This document shows, piece by piece, positions 1 to 5,532 of a stretch of DNA of 5,532 bases. Source of the DNA: Alphaproteobacteria bacterium. GTDB lineage: Bacteria > Pseudomonadota > Alphaproteobacteria > Sphingomonadales > Emcibacteraceae. The DNA lies in contig JAUILB010000206.1 of assembly GCA_030432815.1 (NCBI GenBank), positions 1 to 5,532 on the forward strand, written 5' to 3'. A program made the translations under genes and the position numbers. The notes under the pieces are model-generated. The model had not been told where the DNA came from. It searched no databases and was given only the letters and a program-made list of their open reading frames with translations. Position 1 is the stretch's first letter. The number at the start of each line of letters is the position of its first letter.

Positions 1-308
1 TACTGCGTTGAAACTTTATGAGACGGATTTATAATTGATGTTACAAGTTCGCCGTAGGTTTGAATACGGGTTGTCGTACCACCTAAAGGAACAGCCATAA
101 TCGGATCTATACCTTCCGGTGCTACCAATTCATCTTCAAGCCCCGCAACTACATGACAGTCTATGCAGCGAAATGCCACAAAATAAGACTGCCCATAATT
201 GGCATTACCTTCAGGAAGTGTAAAGCCATATGAAGATTCCGGCCCCATATCACAGGCCGAAAGAAAGAGACTGGATACAGCCAATATTAAAACAGTAAAA
301 TATTTCAT
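1..308 (-). CDS. Lipoprotein c-type cytochrome, partial (C-terminus beyond left edge)
   Basis: An open frame of 102 codons runs from an ATG at 308 to the window edge without a stop. The first 18 residues form a short lipoprotein signal peptide ending in the lipobox LSAC, so Cys19 should be lipidated after cleavage by signal peptidase II. A single haem-binding motif, CIDCH, lies at residues 48-52, preceded by GNANYGQSYF, typical of the first helix of class I cytochromes c. The distal Met ligand cannot be assigned in the visible part. The product is therefore a membrane-anchored periplasmic electron carrier. A Shine-Dalgarno AAAGGA precedes the ATG with about six bases of spacing. An in-phase alternative is lacking: the ATG at 315 is out of frame. 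Asp20 follows the lipidated Cys, which in E. coli favours retention in the inner membrane. The electron partner is unknown. Cytochrome c lipoprotein is well supported; the subfamily is not. Confidence 0.85.
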   Translation of the reverse strand, partial: MKYFTVLILAVSSLFLSACDMGPESSYGFTLPEGNANYGQSYFVAFRCIDCHVVAGLEDELVAPEGIDPIMAVPLGGTTTRIQTYGELVTSIINPSHKVSTQ

Positions 309-346
309 TTTTCATCCTTTCCAAAATTTAATGATATAAATAAATC

Positions 347-395
347 ATATTCAATCATACCATATTCTGCGTTTTCCACAGATGACCTGGGTCAA
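347..395 (-). promoter_or_regulatory. Candidate FNR/FixK-type activated promoter of the cytochrome gene
   Basis: Read on the minus strand, TTGAC-CCAG-GTCAT occupies 395-382. This matches nine of ten positions of the TTGAC-N4-GTCAA form of the FNR/FixK/Dnr box, and its core TGACC-CA-GGTCA is a perfect palindrome. Downstream is TGG-TATGAT (362-354), a five-of-six -10 hexamer with the extended TGn element. A start about seven bases past the -10 falls near 347, which puts the palindrome centre (388.5) at -41.5, the usual class II activator position. There is no recognisable -35, as expected for an activator-dependent promoter. The motifs are seen directly; the identity of the regulator is inferred. 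Confidence 0.6.
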
Positions 396-429
396 TATAA
401 AAACTTTTGTTTATACCCAAATACCGATT

Positions 430-472
430 TACTATTTCTTTTGATCGCAAATAGTATAGCTTTCATCGCAAA
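430..472 (+). repeat. Overlapping inverted and direct repeats upstream of the methyltransferase
   Basis: TACTATTT (430-437) and AAATAGTA (449-456) form a perfect 8-bp inverted repeat around an 11-bp centre. Overlapping it, TTTGATCGCAAA (440-451) and TTTCATCGCAAA (461-472) are 12-bp direct repeats with one mismatch, spaced 21 bp start to start, about two helical turns. The cluster sits 70-110 bp before the methyltransferase ATG and could be an operator. I found no convincing -35/-10 pair for that gene: TTTACT (428-433) with TAGTAT (452-457) at 18 bp is the best and is weak. Confidence 0.4.
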
Positions 473-540
473 GCGCTTCCCAAAATAATACACGAACGTA
501 ATAAAGTATTAAAAAAAAATTTGATTGTGAGGACGGGACA

Positions 541-1167
541 ATGACAGCTTCAGCATTATTCTGGGACAGAATAGCAAAACGCTATTCCAAATCCCCTGTT
601 TCAAATAAAAAAGTTTATGAACGAAAGCTTGAAATAACAAAATCATATCTTTCACCGGAAAGCGAGATACTTGAACTTGGCTGTGGTACAGGATCAACAG
701 CGCTTTACCATTCACCTTTTGTCAAACATATAACAGCCATTGATATTTCCAAAAATATGCTTGATATAGCGCAACAAAAAGCTGCGGATGCGAATATTAC
801 CAATATTTCTTTTAAACAAAGCACCATTGATGATTTTAATGCACCTGATGGAAGTTATGACATGGTTATGGCCCACAGCATTTTGCATCTTCTGCCAAAT
901 AAAGCACATGCCATCAAAAAGGCGTATAATCTTTTAAAACCGGGCGGTGTTTTTGTATCAAGTACATTTTGTGGCCGCGGCAAGGTAAAATTGCTTCGTC
1001 CATTTCTCGCACTGGGCGCATTTTTTGGACTACTTCCAAAAATAAGTTTCTTTAGCCCTGAATCCCTGCAAATGAGCATAAAAGATGCGGGTTTCCGTCT
1101 TGACCATGTCTGGCTTCCTGAAAATAGTGATGCTTTATTTGTTGTCGCTTTAAAACCAAGCCATTAA
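541..1167 (+). CDS. Class I SAM-dependent methyltransferase (Methyltransf_11/25 type)
   Basis: This 208-residue cytoplasmic protein should transfer a methyl group from S-adenosylmethionine; its acceptor is unknown. The Rossmann-fold signature is clear. Motif I is ILELGCGTGS (residues 43-52), the glycine-rich SAM loop. The acidic residue that binds the ribose ends strand 2 in AIDIS (D68). TIDDF (95-99) marks the adenine-contact region, YDMVMAHSILHLL (106-118) is the strand 4 region, and LLKPGGVFV (131-139) is the usual strand 5 turn. The length is that of a complete single-domain enzyme with a short C-terminal cap, not a multidomain enzyme. The start is fixed by GAGGA at 529-533, seven bases before the ATG. 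It lies divergent from the cytochrome and 89 bp before a flagellin gene, but bears no resemblance to the flagellin lysine methylase FliB. A UbiE-like, lipid or small-molecule substrate is equally possible. Confidence 0.88.
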   Translation: MTASALFWDRIAKRYSKSPVSNKKVYERKLEITKSYLSPESEILELGCGTGSTALYHSPFVKHITAIDISKNMLDIAQQKAADANITNISFKQSTIDDFNAPDGSYDMVMAHSILHLLPNKAHAIKKAYNLLKPGGVFVSSTFCGRGKVKLLRPFLALGAFFGLLPKISFFSPESLQMSIKDAGFRLDHVWLPENSDALFVVALKPSH

Positions 1168-1189
1168 CTGATTGTTAAGCAGCCAAAAA

Positions 1190-1256
1190 TATAGTACCTA
1201 GTGACTGATCCAATGGGGTCTGTGAGTTATTATCAATAACGAAAGTACAGTCACTT
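1190..1256 (+). promoter_or_regulatory. Structured 5' leader of the flagellin gene
   Basis: AGTGACTG (1200-1207) is perfectly complementary to CAGTCACT (1248-1255), one base before the ATG at 1257. Nested between them, GTTATT (1226-1231) and AATAAC (1235-1240) form a 6-bp hairpin with a 3-base loop. A -10-like TATAGT (1190-1195) would start the RNA near 1202, so the outer stem would involve the very 5' end; its -35 is poor. The only Shine-Dalgarno-like bases are GAAAG (1241-1245), 11 bases before the ATG and between the two stems. No sigma-54 GG-N10-GC pattern was found in about 150 bp upstream. Such a leader suggests translational control, as known for FlbT acting on flagellin mRNA in Caulobacter; that link is inference. 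Confidence 0.45.
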
Positions 1257-2075
1257 ATGGGGCTAAGCGTAAATACAAATCCGGGCGCACTAACTGCACT
1301 ACAATATCTAAACAAAACAGGTTCTGAGCTTAACAAAACGCAGAACAGAATTAATACTGGATTAAAGGTATCCGGTGCTAAGGATAATGCCGCCATCTTT
1401 GCCATAGCACAAAAAATGCGGAGTACGATTGCCGCAAAAAATGCTGTTGGCCAGGGCATTGATCGCGCCCAATCAGTTGTTGATGTTGCAATTTCAGCTG
1501 CAGAAGCGATTTCAGATATACTTGTTCAGATGAAAGAAATTGCCGTCCGCGCCAATGACCCCGGACTAAATACCACAACCCGCACGACCCTTGAAAATGA
1601 CTTCAATCAACTAGTAGATCAGGTTGATACTATTGGCGGAACGGCTGAATTTAACGGTAAGAATCTTGTGAAGCTTGGCGCAGAAGACCTAGAAGTGACT
1701 ACGAACGAAAAAGGCAGCAGTTTCACGGTTCCTAAAGCAGAAATGCAGTCTATCAATCTTCAGCTCCAATTATCGGATTTATTGGATTTACCAAATTCCG
1801 CTGTAAAACTATTAATCGTTGACAATGCAATCAGTACCGTAAATAGCCATCTTTCAAGCTTGGGGAGCGCCCATAAACGCTTACAAATAGTAAAGACCCT
1901 AAACGAAAACCTCATTGATACCTTTGAAATAGGTGTGGGCAATATAGTTGACGCAGACCTTGCACGTGAAAGTGCCAGCCTTCAGGCATTACAGGTAAAG
2001 CAGCAATTGGGGCTTCAGGCACTGGCAATTGCAAATCAATCCCCGCAAGCGATCCTGTCCCTTTTTCAGGGCTAA
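1257..2075 (+). CDS. Flagellin (alphaproteobacterial short type)
   Basis: This 272-residue protein is the filament subunit of the flagellum, exported through the flagellar type III apparatus and polymerised outside the cell. The N-terminal D0/D1 region (about residues 1-140) carries the classic LSVNTNPGALTALQYLNKT, then QNRINTGLKVSGAKDNAA and a long heptad-rich helix. The C-terminal D1/D0 region (about 185-272) holds VDADLARESASLQALQVKQQ and ends in IANQSPQAILSLFQG. The variable centre is only some 45 residues, so the outer D2/D3 domains are essentially absent, as in Caulobacter FljK-type flagellins of similar size. The usual second residue Ala is Gly here. No upstream in-frame start is plausible. 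There are no fliC-cluster companions (flaF, flbT, flaG) within the window, so this may be one of several dispersed flagellin copies. Family assignment is secure; which paralogue it is cannot be told. Confidence 0.96.
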   Translation: MGLSVNTNPGALTALQYLNKTGSELNKTQNRINTGLKVSGAKDNAAIFAIAQKMRSTIAAKNAVGQGIDRAQSVVDVAISAAEAISDILVQMKEIAVRANDPGLNTTTRTTLENDFNQLVDQVDTIGGTAEFNGKNLVKLGAEDLEVTTNEKGSSFTVPKAEMQSINLQLQLSDLLDLPNSAVKLLIVDNAISTVNSHLSSLGSAHKRLQIVKTLNENLIDTFEIGVGNIVDADLARESASLQALQVKQQLGLQALAIANQSPQAILSLFQG

Positions 2076-2135
2076 GTTTAAGTTGGGTGAAATAACGGCC
2101 AATCCCATAAACAACAATTACAATTCTATAGTATC

Positions 2136-2177
2136 ATGACAATTGGGAATTTTTTTGCTATCCTGAAAACACAGGAG
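2136..2177 (+). promoter_or_regulatory. Candidate sigma-70 promoter and RBS for the cupin-permease operon
   Basis: ATGACA (2136-2141, five of six to the -35 consensus) is separated by 17 bp from TATCCT (2159-2164, four of six to the -10). A start near 2171 would give a leader of only about 15 bases, barely covering the ribosome binding site AGGAG (2173-2177), which is eight bases before the ATG. The spacer holds a T7 run. A second -10-like TATAGT at 2127-2132 has no matching -35. No convincing rho-independent terminator separates this from the flagellin gene, so some read-through is possible. Confidence 0.35.
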
Positions 2178-2185
2178 AGCAAAAT

Positions 2186-3013
2186 ATGAATCAGTTAATA
2201 AAAACCATCTTCTTATTGGCAACTATTTCAGCATTATCAGTAGCGTCAATAGCACAGGAAAGCGAACCGGAACAAATCCGTGTTCCCAATAACATCCTCT
2301 CCGGCGAAGCACTTGGCGAGTTTCAGCTGGATGAACCCGATAATGGTAATATTCTTGCTCGTTATAAGAATTTTTTTACAAGTAATGATGAGCATTATTC
2401 CGTTGGAATTTATCAGGGAAAACAAGGCAGTAGGACTGTAAAAAACCAGGCCTATACGGAAATAATCTATATTGCTGAAGGCAGTATTCAGCTAAATACT
2501 GAAGGAAACAGCCCTGTTTCCTATACAGCAGGAGAAGGTGTTGTTATTCCCAAAGGGTGGAACGGGACATTTACCATTCCTAACGGCGGCCTTACGGGAA
2601 TATATTCAGTTTATAAAAACGAAAATATGAAAGCTACGCCTGGTGCAGAAATTATCCTCTTGGATCGGGATACCATTGATGGAAAACGATTTTCTGACTT
2701 CAGGGCTTTTGACCCGGACGTAAGTGATATTGTTGCCCGAAATCACGAATTTTACCGCTCCGAAGACCAAAAATTTGGCATTGATGTCTGGGAAGCACAA
2801 CCCGGCGAAGTTCCTTTTGCTGATCTTGGTTATGATGAAATGATTTATGTACTAGATGGTAACATGTCCTTCATCGACATGGATGGCGATGCACAGATAT
2901 ATAGTGAAGGAAAAGCAGTCATCCTGCCACAAGGCTGGAACGGCAAAGGCGTTGTGTCAACATCCGGTGCACGGGTTCTTATTTTCTGGCATTTCCATGG
3001 CGAACGGCAATAA
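2186..3013 (+). CDS. Exported two-domain cupin (DUF861/Cupin_3-like)
   Basis: This 275-residue protein starts with a Sec signal peptide: one Lys, a hydrophobic stretch at residues 8-20, and a cleavage site after SIA (residue 23). The mature part is a tandem cupin. Domain 1 (about 55-145) has EIIYIAEGSIQL (92-103) and AGEGVVIPKGWNG (115-127). Domain 2 (about 183-272) has EMIYVLDGNMSFI (218-230) and EGKAVILPQGWNG (241-253). The PxGW motif is that of the DUF861/EutQ-like cupins. Neither domain has the HxH pair or the last His of metal-binding cupins, so a metal-dependent enzyme is unlikely; ligand binding or a sugar/acid-sensing role is an inference. A strong AGGAG supports the start. It is followed by an overlapping NTF2-like remnant and an LctP permease on the same strand, suggesting it works in the periplasm on the substrate of that transporter. 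Confidence 0.85.
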   Translation: MNQLIKTIFLLATISALSVASIAQESEPEQIRVPNNILSGEALGEFQLDEPDNGNILARYKNFFTSNDEHYSVGIYQGKQGSRTVKNQAYTEIIYIAEGSIQLNTEGNSPVSYTAGEGVVIPKGWNGTFTIPNGGLTGIYSVYKNENMKATPGAEIILLDRDTIDGKRFSDFRAFDPDVSDIVARNHEFYRSEDQKFGIDVWEAQPGEVPFADLGYDEMIYVLDGNMSFIDMDGDAQIYSEGKAVILPQGWNGKGVVSTSGARVLIFWHFHGERQ

Positions 3014-3249
3014 CACAATAATAGAGAAGCAACCATTAGCTAAGGCGCTTGCCCGTATCTGGATCGAATGTTGGAACAAAGGTAACCCTGATTCAATACC
3101 ACTGAGCGATAATTTTACACATTCCAGCCCGTTTGGAACTATATCAGGCCGCAATCTATGATTGACTTGAAACAAAGCACGGTAAAATACTGAAAATAAA
3201 ATCATTCTATGATGCCGGCGAGCTTGCAGGTCTGCCGGACAAAGACTAA
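2997..3249 (+). pseudogene. Broken NTF2-like / SnoaL-like gene with an internal deletion
   Basis: From the ATG at 2997, one frame encodes 54 residues including ARIWIECWNKGNPDSIPL and DNFTHSSPFGTISGRN, the typical N-terminal helix and first strands of small NTF2-like (SnoaL-like) proteins, then stops at 3159-3161. A second frame, shifted by +1, resumes at once with LETKHGKILKIKSFYDAGEL (3166-3225) and ends at a TAA at 3247-3249. That is the C-terminal strand region of the same fold, where D-x-K-I-x-x-I-x-x-F/Y-Y-D is characteristic. Together about 84 codons remain against roughly 110-140 in the family, so some 30-50 middle residues are missing at a junction near 3156-3166. In the second frame, TAT GAT TGA precedes the resumed reading, as if a Trp codon had become TGA. 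The intact gene would have overlapped the cupin end by 17 bases, consistent with translational coupling. It is almost certainly non-functional, although a 54-residue peptide could still be made. Confidence 0.75.
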
Positions 3250-3283
3250 CATAAAAACAATAAGGGAATAAAGGGGAGTAGGC

Positions 3284-5074
3284 ATGTCAATCGGGGTTCT
3301 GTCACTTTTGTCATTGCTACCGATTATATCGGTCGCAGTTTTTCTTGTAATACTGCGCTGGCCGGCAAGTCGGGCCATGCCCCTTTGCTATCTGGTGGCA
3401 CTCATTCTGGCAATCACTGTCTGGCAGGTTCCCTTCATCCGGGTCATGGCGGCCTCCCTGAACGGGCTGATTGACGCTATTGAACTTATTTATATTATTT
3501 TTGGTGCAATCCTTCTCCTTAACACCTTGCAGCAAAGCGGCGCAATTCAAAGCATAAGACAGGGTTTTTCCAATATCACACCGGATCGTCGGATCCAGGT
3601 AATTATAATCGCATGGCTTTTCGGATCATTTATTGAAGGATCAGCAGGCTTTGGCACCCCTGCAGCAGTTGTGGTTCCATTAATGGTCGGGCTTGGTTTT
3701 CCGGCTATGGCCGCTGTGGTTGCTGGCATGATCATTCAAAGCACCCCCGTATCCTTTGGCGCACTTGGAACACCAATGCTTACCGGTGTTTACACCGGCC
3801 TTTTCGGTGATGCTGAAACACTCGCTTATGCGCAAGGGCTGGGCCTTGAATGGCTTGATTTTATTGCTTTCATCGCCGCAAAGGTTGCGATTCTCCATGC
3901 GGCTGCGGGAACCTTTATCCCGCTAATTCTTGTTTCAAGTATGACATATTTCTTCGGCAAGAACCGTTCAATCGCCGACGGGCTTAAAGTGTGGAAATTC
4001 GCCTTGTTCGCTGCGCTGGCCATGACTGTACCGTACCTGATAGTGGCACAGACGTTAGGCCCTGAGTTCCCTTCCCTGTTTGGTGGGTTGATTGGACTTG
4101 CCATTGTCGTTTCAGCGGCTCGTGCCGGATTTCTTATGCCAAAGGACGATGAAATATGGGATTTTGAACCCCGCGAAAACTGGGACAGCCATTGGATCGG
4201 CACCATAGAAATAAAAGAAAAGCCAATCGAAGGCGGATCTATGAACCTTGCCAAAGCATGGTCACCATATATTCTTGTTGCAGCGTTACTTGTGTTGACG
4301 CGGATGCCTGATCTTCCGTTTAATGCGATGCTGCGTGGCGAATTTTCAACCTTTACCATAAGTGGGATTTTTGGCACTACAATCGGGCAGTCAATCCAGC
4401 CCTTTTATACACCGGCCACGCTTTTTGTCGTTGCATCGCTTATTACATATTTCATTCACAATATGGATATGCGTTCTTATGCTGTGGCCTGGAAAACATC
4501 AGCAAAAACAATGCTGTCGGCGGGCGCTGCCCTTGTGTTCACTGTACCAATGGTACAGGTATTTCTAAATTCCGATGGCGGCGCATCCGGTTATGACCAG
4601 ATGCCAATCGTTCTTGCAGAGGGGGTCGCCGCACTGGCTGGAACGGCATGGCCATATTTTGCCACTTTCATCGGCGGTCTTGGTGCCTTTGTTGCCGGCA
4701 GCAACACGGTAAGCAATATGATGTTTTCACTGTTCCAGTTTGGGGTTGGCGAACGTATTGCCGCTGATCCCACATGGATTGTTGCATTGCAGGCGGTTGG
4801 CGGTGCTGCCGGCAATGTTATCTGCGTTCATAACGTGGTTGCGGCATCAGCCGTGGTTGGGCTGATTGGGCGGGAAGGAGAAGTCATAAGAAAAACACTA
4901 TTGGTGTTTATTTATTATGCGCTTTTTACCGGCTCAATCGGGTATGGCATTATCAATTTTGCTAGTGACGGTTTTCTTAATTCCGGCTTTATCATTGCGG
5001 CAACAATTATCGCCCTTTTCATCGGAATAATTATCCGACATGGAACTTTGCGAAAAAGTGTTGTTGCAAATTAA
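3284..5074 (+). CDS. lctP: LctP-family L-lactate/glycolate-type permease
   Basis: This 596-residue inner-membrane protein belongs to the lactate permease family (LctP/LldP/GlcA), proton symporters for lactate and glycolate. Hydrophobic segments span almost the whole length, about a dozen or more. Diagnostic motifs are visible: GSFIEGSAGFGTPAAVVVP (114-132), STPVSFGALGTPM (153-165) and GGLGAFVAGSNTVSN (464-478), which occur in the two inverted halves. A hydrophilic, acidic loop (about 287-320, with KDDEIWDFEPRENWD) lies mid-protein, and the protein is somewhat longer than E. coli LldP (551). The start is supported by GGGGAG at 3273-3278, five bases before the ATG. It is 34 bp after the NTF2-like remnant and 270 bp after the cupin, with no evident promoter of its own, so it is probably the last gene of that operon. 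No lactate dehydrogenase gene is visible, so the substrate could be another 2-hydroxy- or monocarboxylate. Its stop overlaps the convergent SelO stop. Confidence 0.93.
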   Translation: MSIGVLSLLSLLPIISVAVFLVILRWPASRAMPLCYLVALILAITVWQVPFIRVMAASLNGLIDAIELIYIIFGAILLLNTLQQSGAIQSIRQGFSNITPDRRIQVIIIAWLFGSFIEGSAGFGTPAAVVVPLMVGLGFPAMAAVVAGMIIQSTPVSFGALGTPMLTGVYTGLFGDAETLAYAQGLGLEWLDFIAFIAAKVAILHAAAGTFIPLILVSSMTYFFGKNRSIADGLKVWKFALFAALAMTVPYLIVAQTLGPEFPSLFGGLIGLAIVVSAARAGFLMPKDDEIWDFEPRENWDSHWIGTIEIKEKPIEGGSMNLAKAWSPYILVAALLVLTRMPDLPFNAMLRGEFSTFTISGIFGTTIGQSIQPFYTPATLFVVASLITYFIHNMDMRSYAVAWKTSAKTMLSAGAALVFTVPMVQVFLNSDGGASGYDQMPIVLAEGVAALAGTAWPYFATFIGGLGAFVAGSNTVSNMMFSLFQFGVGERIAADPTWIVALQAVGGAAGNVICVHNVVAASAVVGLIGREGEVIRKTLLVFIYYALFTGSIGYGIINFASDGFLNSGFIIAATIIALFIGIIIRHGTLRKSVVAN

Positions 5075-5532
5075 GTACCACAGAAAGTTTCATGCACAAT
5101 TTCATTGGGCTTTGGGGCTTTTTCATACTCTGCATATTCCGGCTGTTCATCAAACGGCTTTGAAAGCACCTTGACAAGCTGATGGAAAGGTTTGAAATCG
5201 CCCTCCTCACCCGCTCTAATTGCTTCAGCCACACGGTGATTGCGCGGAATAAAGACGGGATTATTTTCCTGCATTATTTTTAATCGCTGTTCCTGCTCAG
5301 CCTTGTCCGCCCTTATATGATCACGCCAGTGCCGCAGCAGTTCCCGCCCAGCTTCAGTATCACTGAATAGTTCCAGCAAGCTATCCTCATTGCCGCCAGC
5401 GCAAACTTTCGTCAGATGTCTGTAAAAAAGTGTAAAATCGACCTGATTAATAGTCATCGCATCCATTGTTGCAGCAATAATGCCATCCTGGCTTTCATCA
5501 TCCCCCAACAATCCAAGTTTATCGCTGAAGCG
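5071..5532 (-). CDS. selO: SelO/YdiU protein adenylyltransferase, C-terminal part
   Basis: The minus-strand frame is open from the right edge to a stop at 5073-5071, giving 153 residues; the real start is outside the window. It is the C-terminal third of SelO (YdiU, UPF0061), a pseudokinase-fold enzyme that transfers AMP from ATP to Ser, Thr or Tyr of target proteins and is linked to redox stress. The landmarks are FSDKLGL near the left end of the fragment, DFTLFYRHLTK, and above all NPVFIPRNHRVAEAI followed by FKPFHQLVKVLSKPFDEQPEY and the terminal ETFCGT. The Cys third from the end sits where vertebrate SelO has selenocysteine and where E. coli YdiU has a Cys that forms a regulatory disulfide. 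The kinase-like catalytic domain is not in view, so activity cannot be judged. It is convergent with the permease, with overlapping stops. Confidence 0.93.
   Translation of the reverse strand, partial: RFSDKLGLLGDDESQDGIIAATMDAMTINQVDFTLFYRHLTKVCAGGNEDSLLELFSDTEAGRELLRHWRDHIRADKAEQEQRLKIMQENNPVFIPRNHRVAEAIRAGEEGDFKPFHQLVKVLSKPFDEQPEYAEYEKAPKPNEIVHETFCGT

Noticed and set aside
541..1167. Flagellin methylase (FliB-like) identity for the methyltransferase, because it neighbours flagellin
   Set aside because: The protein is a generic small Rossmann-fold methyltransferase with LELGCGTG and LLKPGG motifs. It shows nothing of FliB, so position alone does not justify the name.
1213..1239. A tiny upstream reading frame (ATG plus seven codons, then TAA) in the flagellin leader
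   Set aside because: It has no ribosome binding site, its ATG lies within the leader's folded region, and eight codons can arise by chance. It is not supported as a leader peptide.
1100..1256. Sigma-54 or sigma-28 promoter for flagellin
   Set aside because: I checked each GG for a GC ten bases later and the TAAA-N15-GCCGATAA pattern. Neither was found with acceptable spacing.
2099..2156. Possible rho-independent terminator after flagellin, because of the T7 run at 2150-2156
   Set aside because: The only stems I can draw (CCAAT/ATTGG or CAATT/AATTG) are 5 bp, AT-rich and have long loops. They are too weak to call a terminator.
3826..4377. A 183-codon open frame on the minus strand within the permease gene
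   Set aside because: It lies wholly opposite a well-supported transporter, its translation has no recognisable family features, and long antisense frames are common opposite membrane-protein genes.
5071..5511. Treating the right-hand minus-strand gene as a complete 146-residue protein starting at a TTG
   Set aside because: The frame stays open to the window edge and the sequence before the TTG (RFSDKLGL) continues the SelO family pattern, so it is a truncated view of a longer gene.

Overview
The window looks like ordinary chromosome from a free-living, motile, AT-leaning Gram-negative bacterium, most likely an alphaproteobacterium. The best clue is the short flagellin at 1257-2075, with an N-terminus containing NTNPGALTALQ and a C-terminus ending in ANQSPQAILSLF, which is the Caulobacter-type alphaproteobacterial pattern. 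A lipoprotein c-type cytochrome and a signal-peptide cupin also fit a Gram-negative cell. I see no RNA genes, CRISPR array, insertion sequence or integrase.

Layout: (1) 1-308, minus strand: the N-terminal part of a lipoprotein c-type cytochrome that runs off the left edge. (2) 309-540: a divergent regulatory region. On the minus side it has a well-formed promoter for the cytochrome, with an extended -10 and an FNR/FixK-like palindrome centred about 41.5 bp upstream of the inferred start. On the plus side it has overlapping inverted and direct repeats upstream of the methyltransferase. (3) 541-1167, plus: a small class I SAM-dependent methyltransferase. (4) 1168-1256: a flagellin leader with two nested inverted repeats, the outer one ending one base before the ATG. 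(5) 1257-2075, plus: flagellin. (6) 2186-5074, plus: a probable operon of a secreted two-domain cupin, a broken NTF2-like (SnoaL-like) gene that overlaps the cupin end, and an LctP-family lactate/glycolate-type permease. (7) 5071-5532, minus: the C-terminal third of a SelO/YdiU protein adenylyltransferase. It converges on the permease, and the two stop codons share one TTAA.

Working together: the cupin, NTF2 remnant and permease are close together, in the same direction, and probably serve uptake or handling of a small organic acid. The substrate cannot be read from the sequence. The methyltransferase and flagellin are neighbours on one strand, but nothing shows a shared function. No wholly new system stands out. 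The observations most worth following up are the FNR-like promoter architecture, the structured flagellin leader, the internally deleted NTF2-like gene and the cupin-permease pairing.
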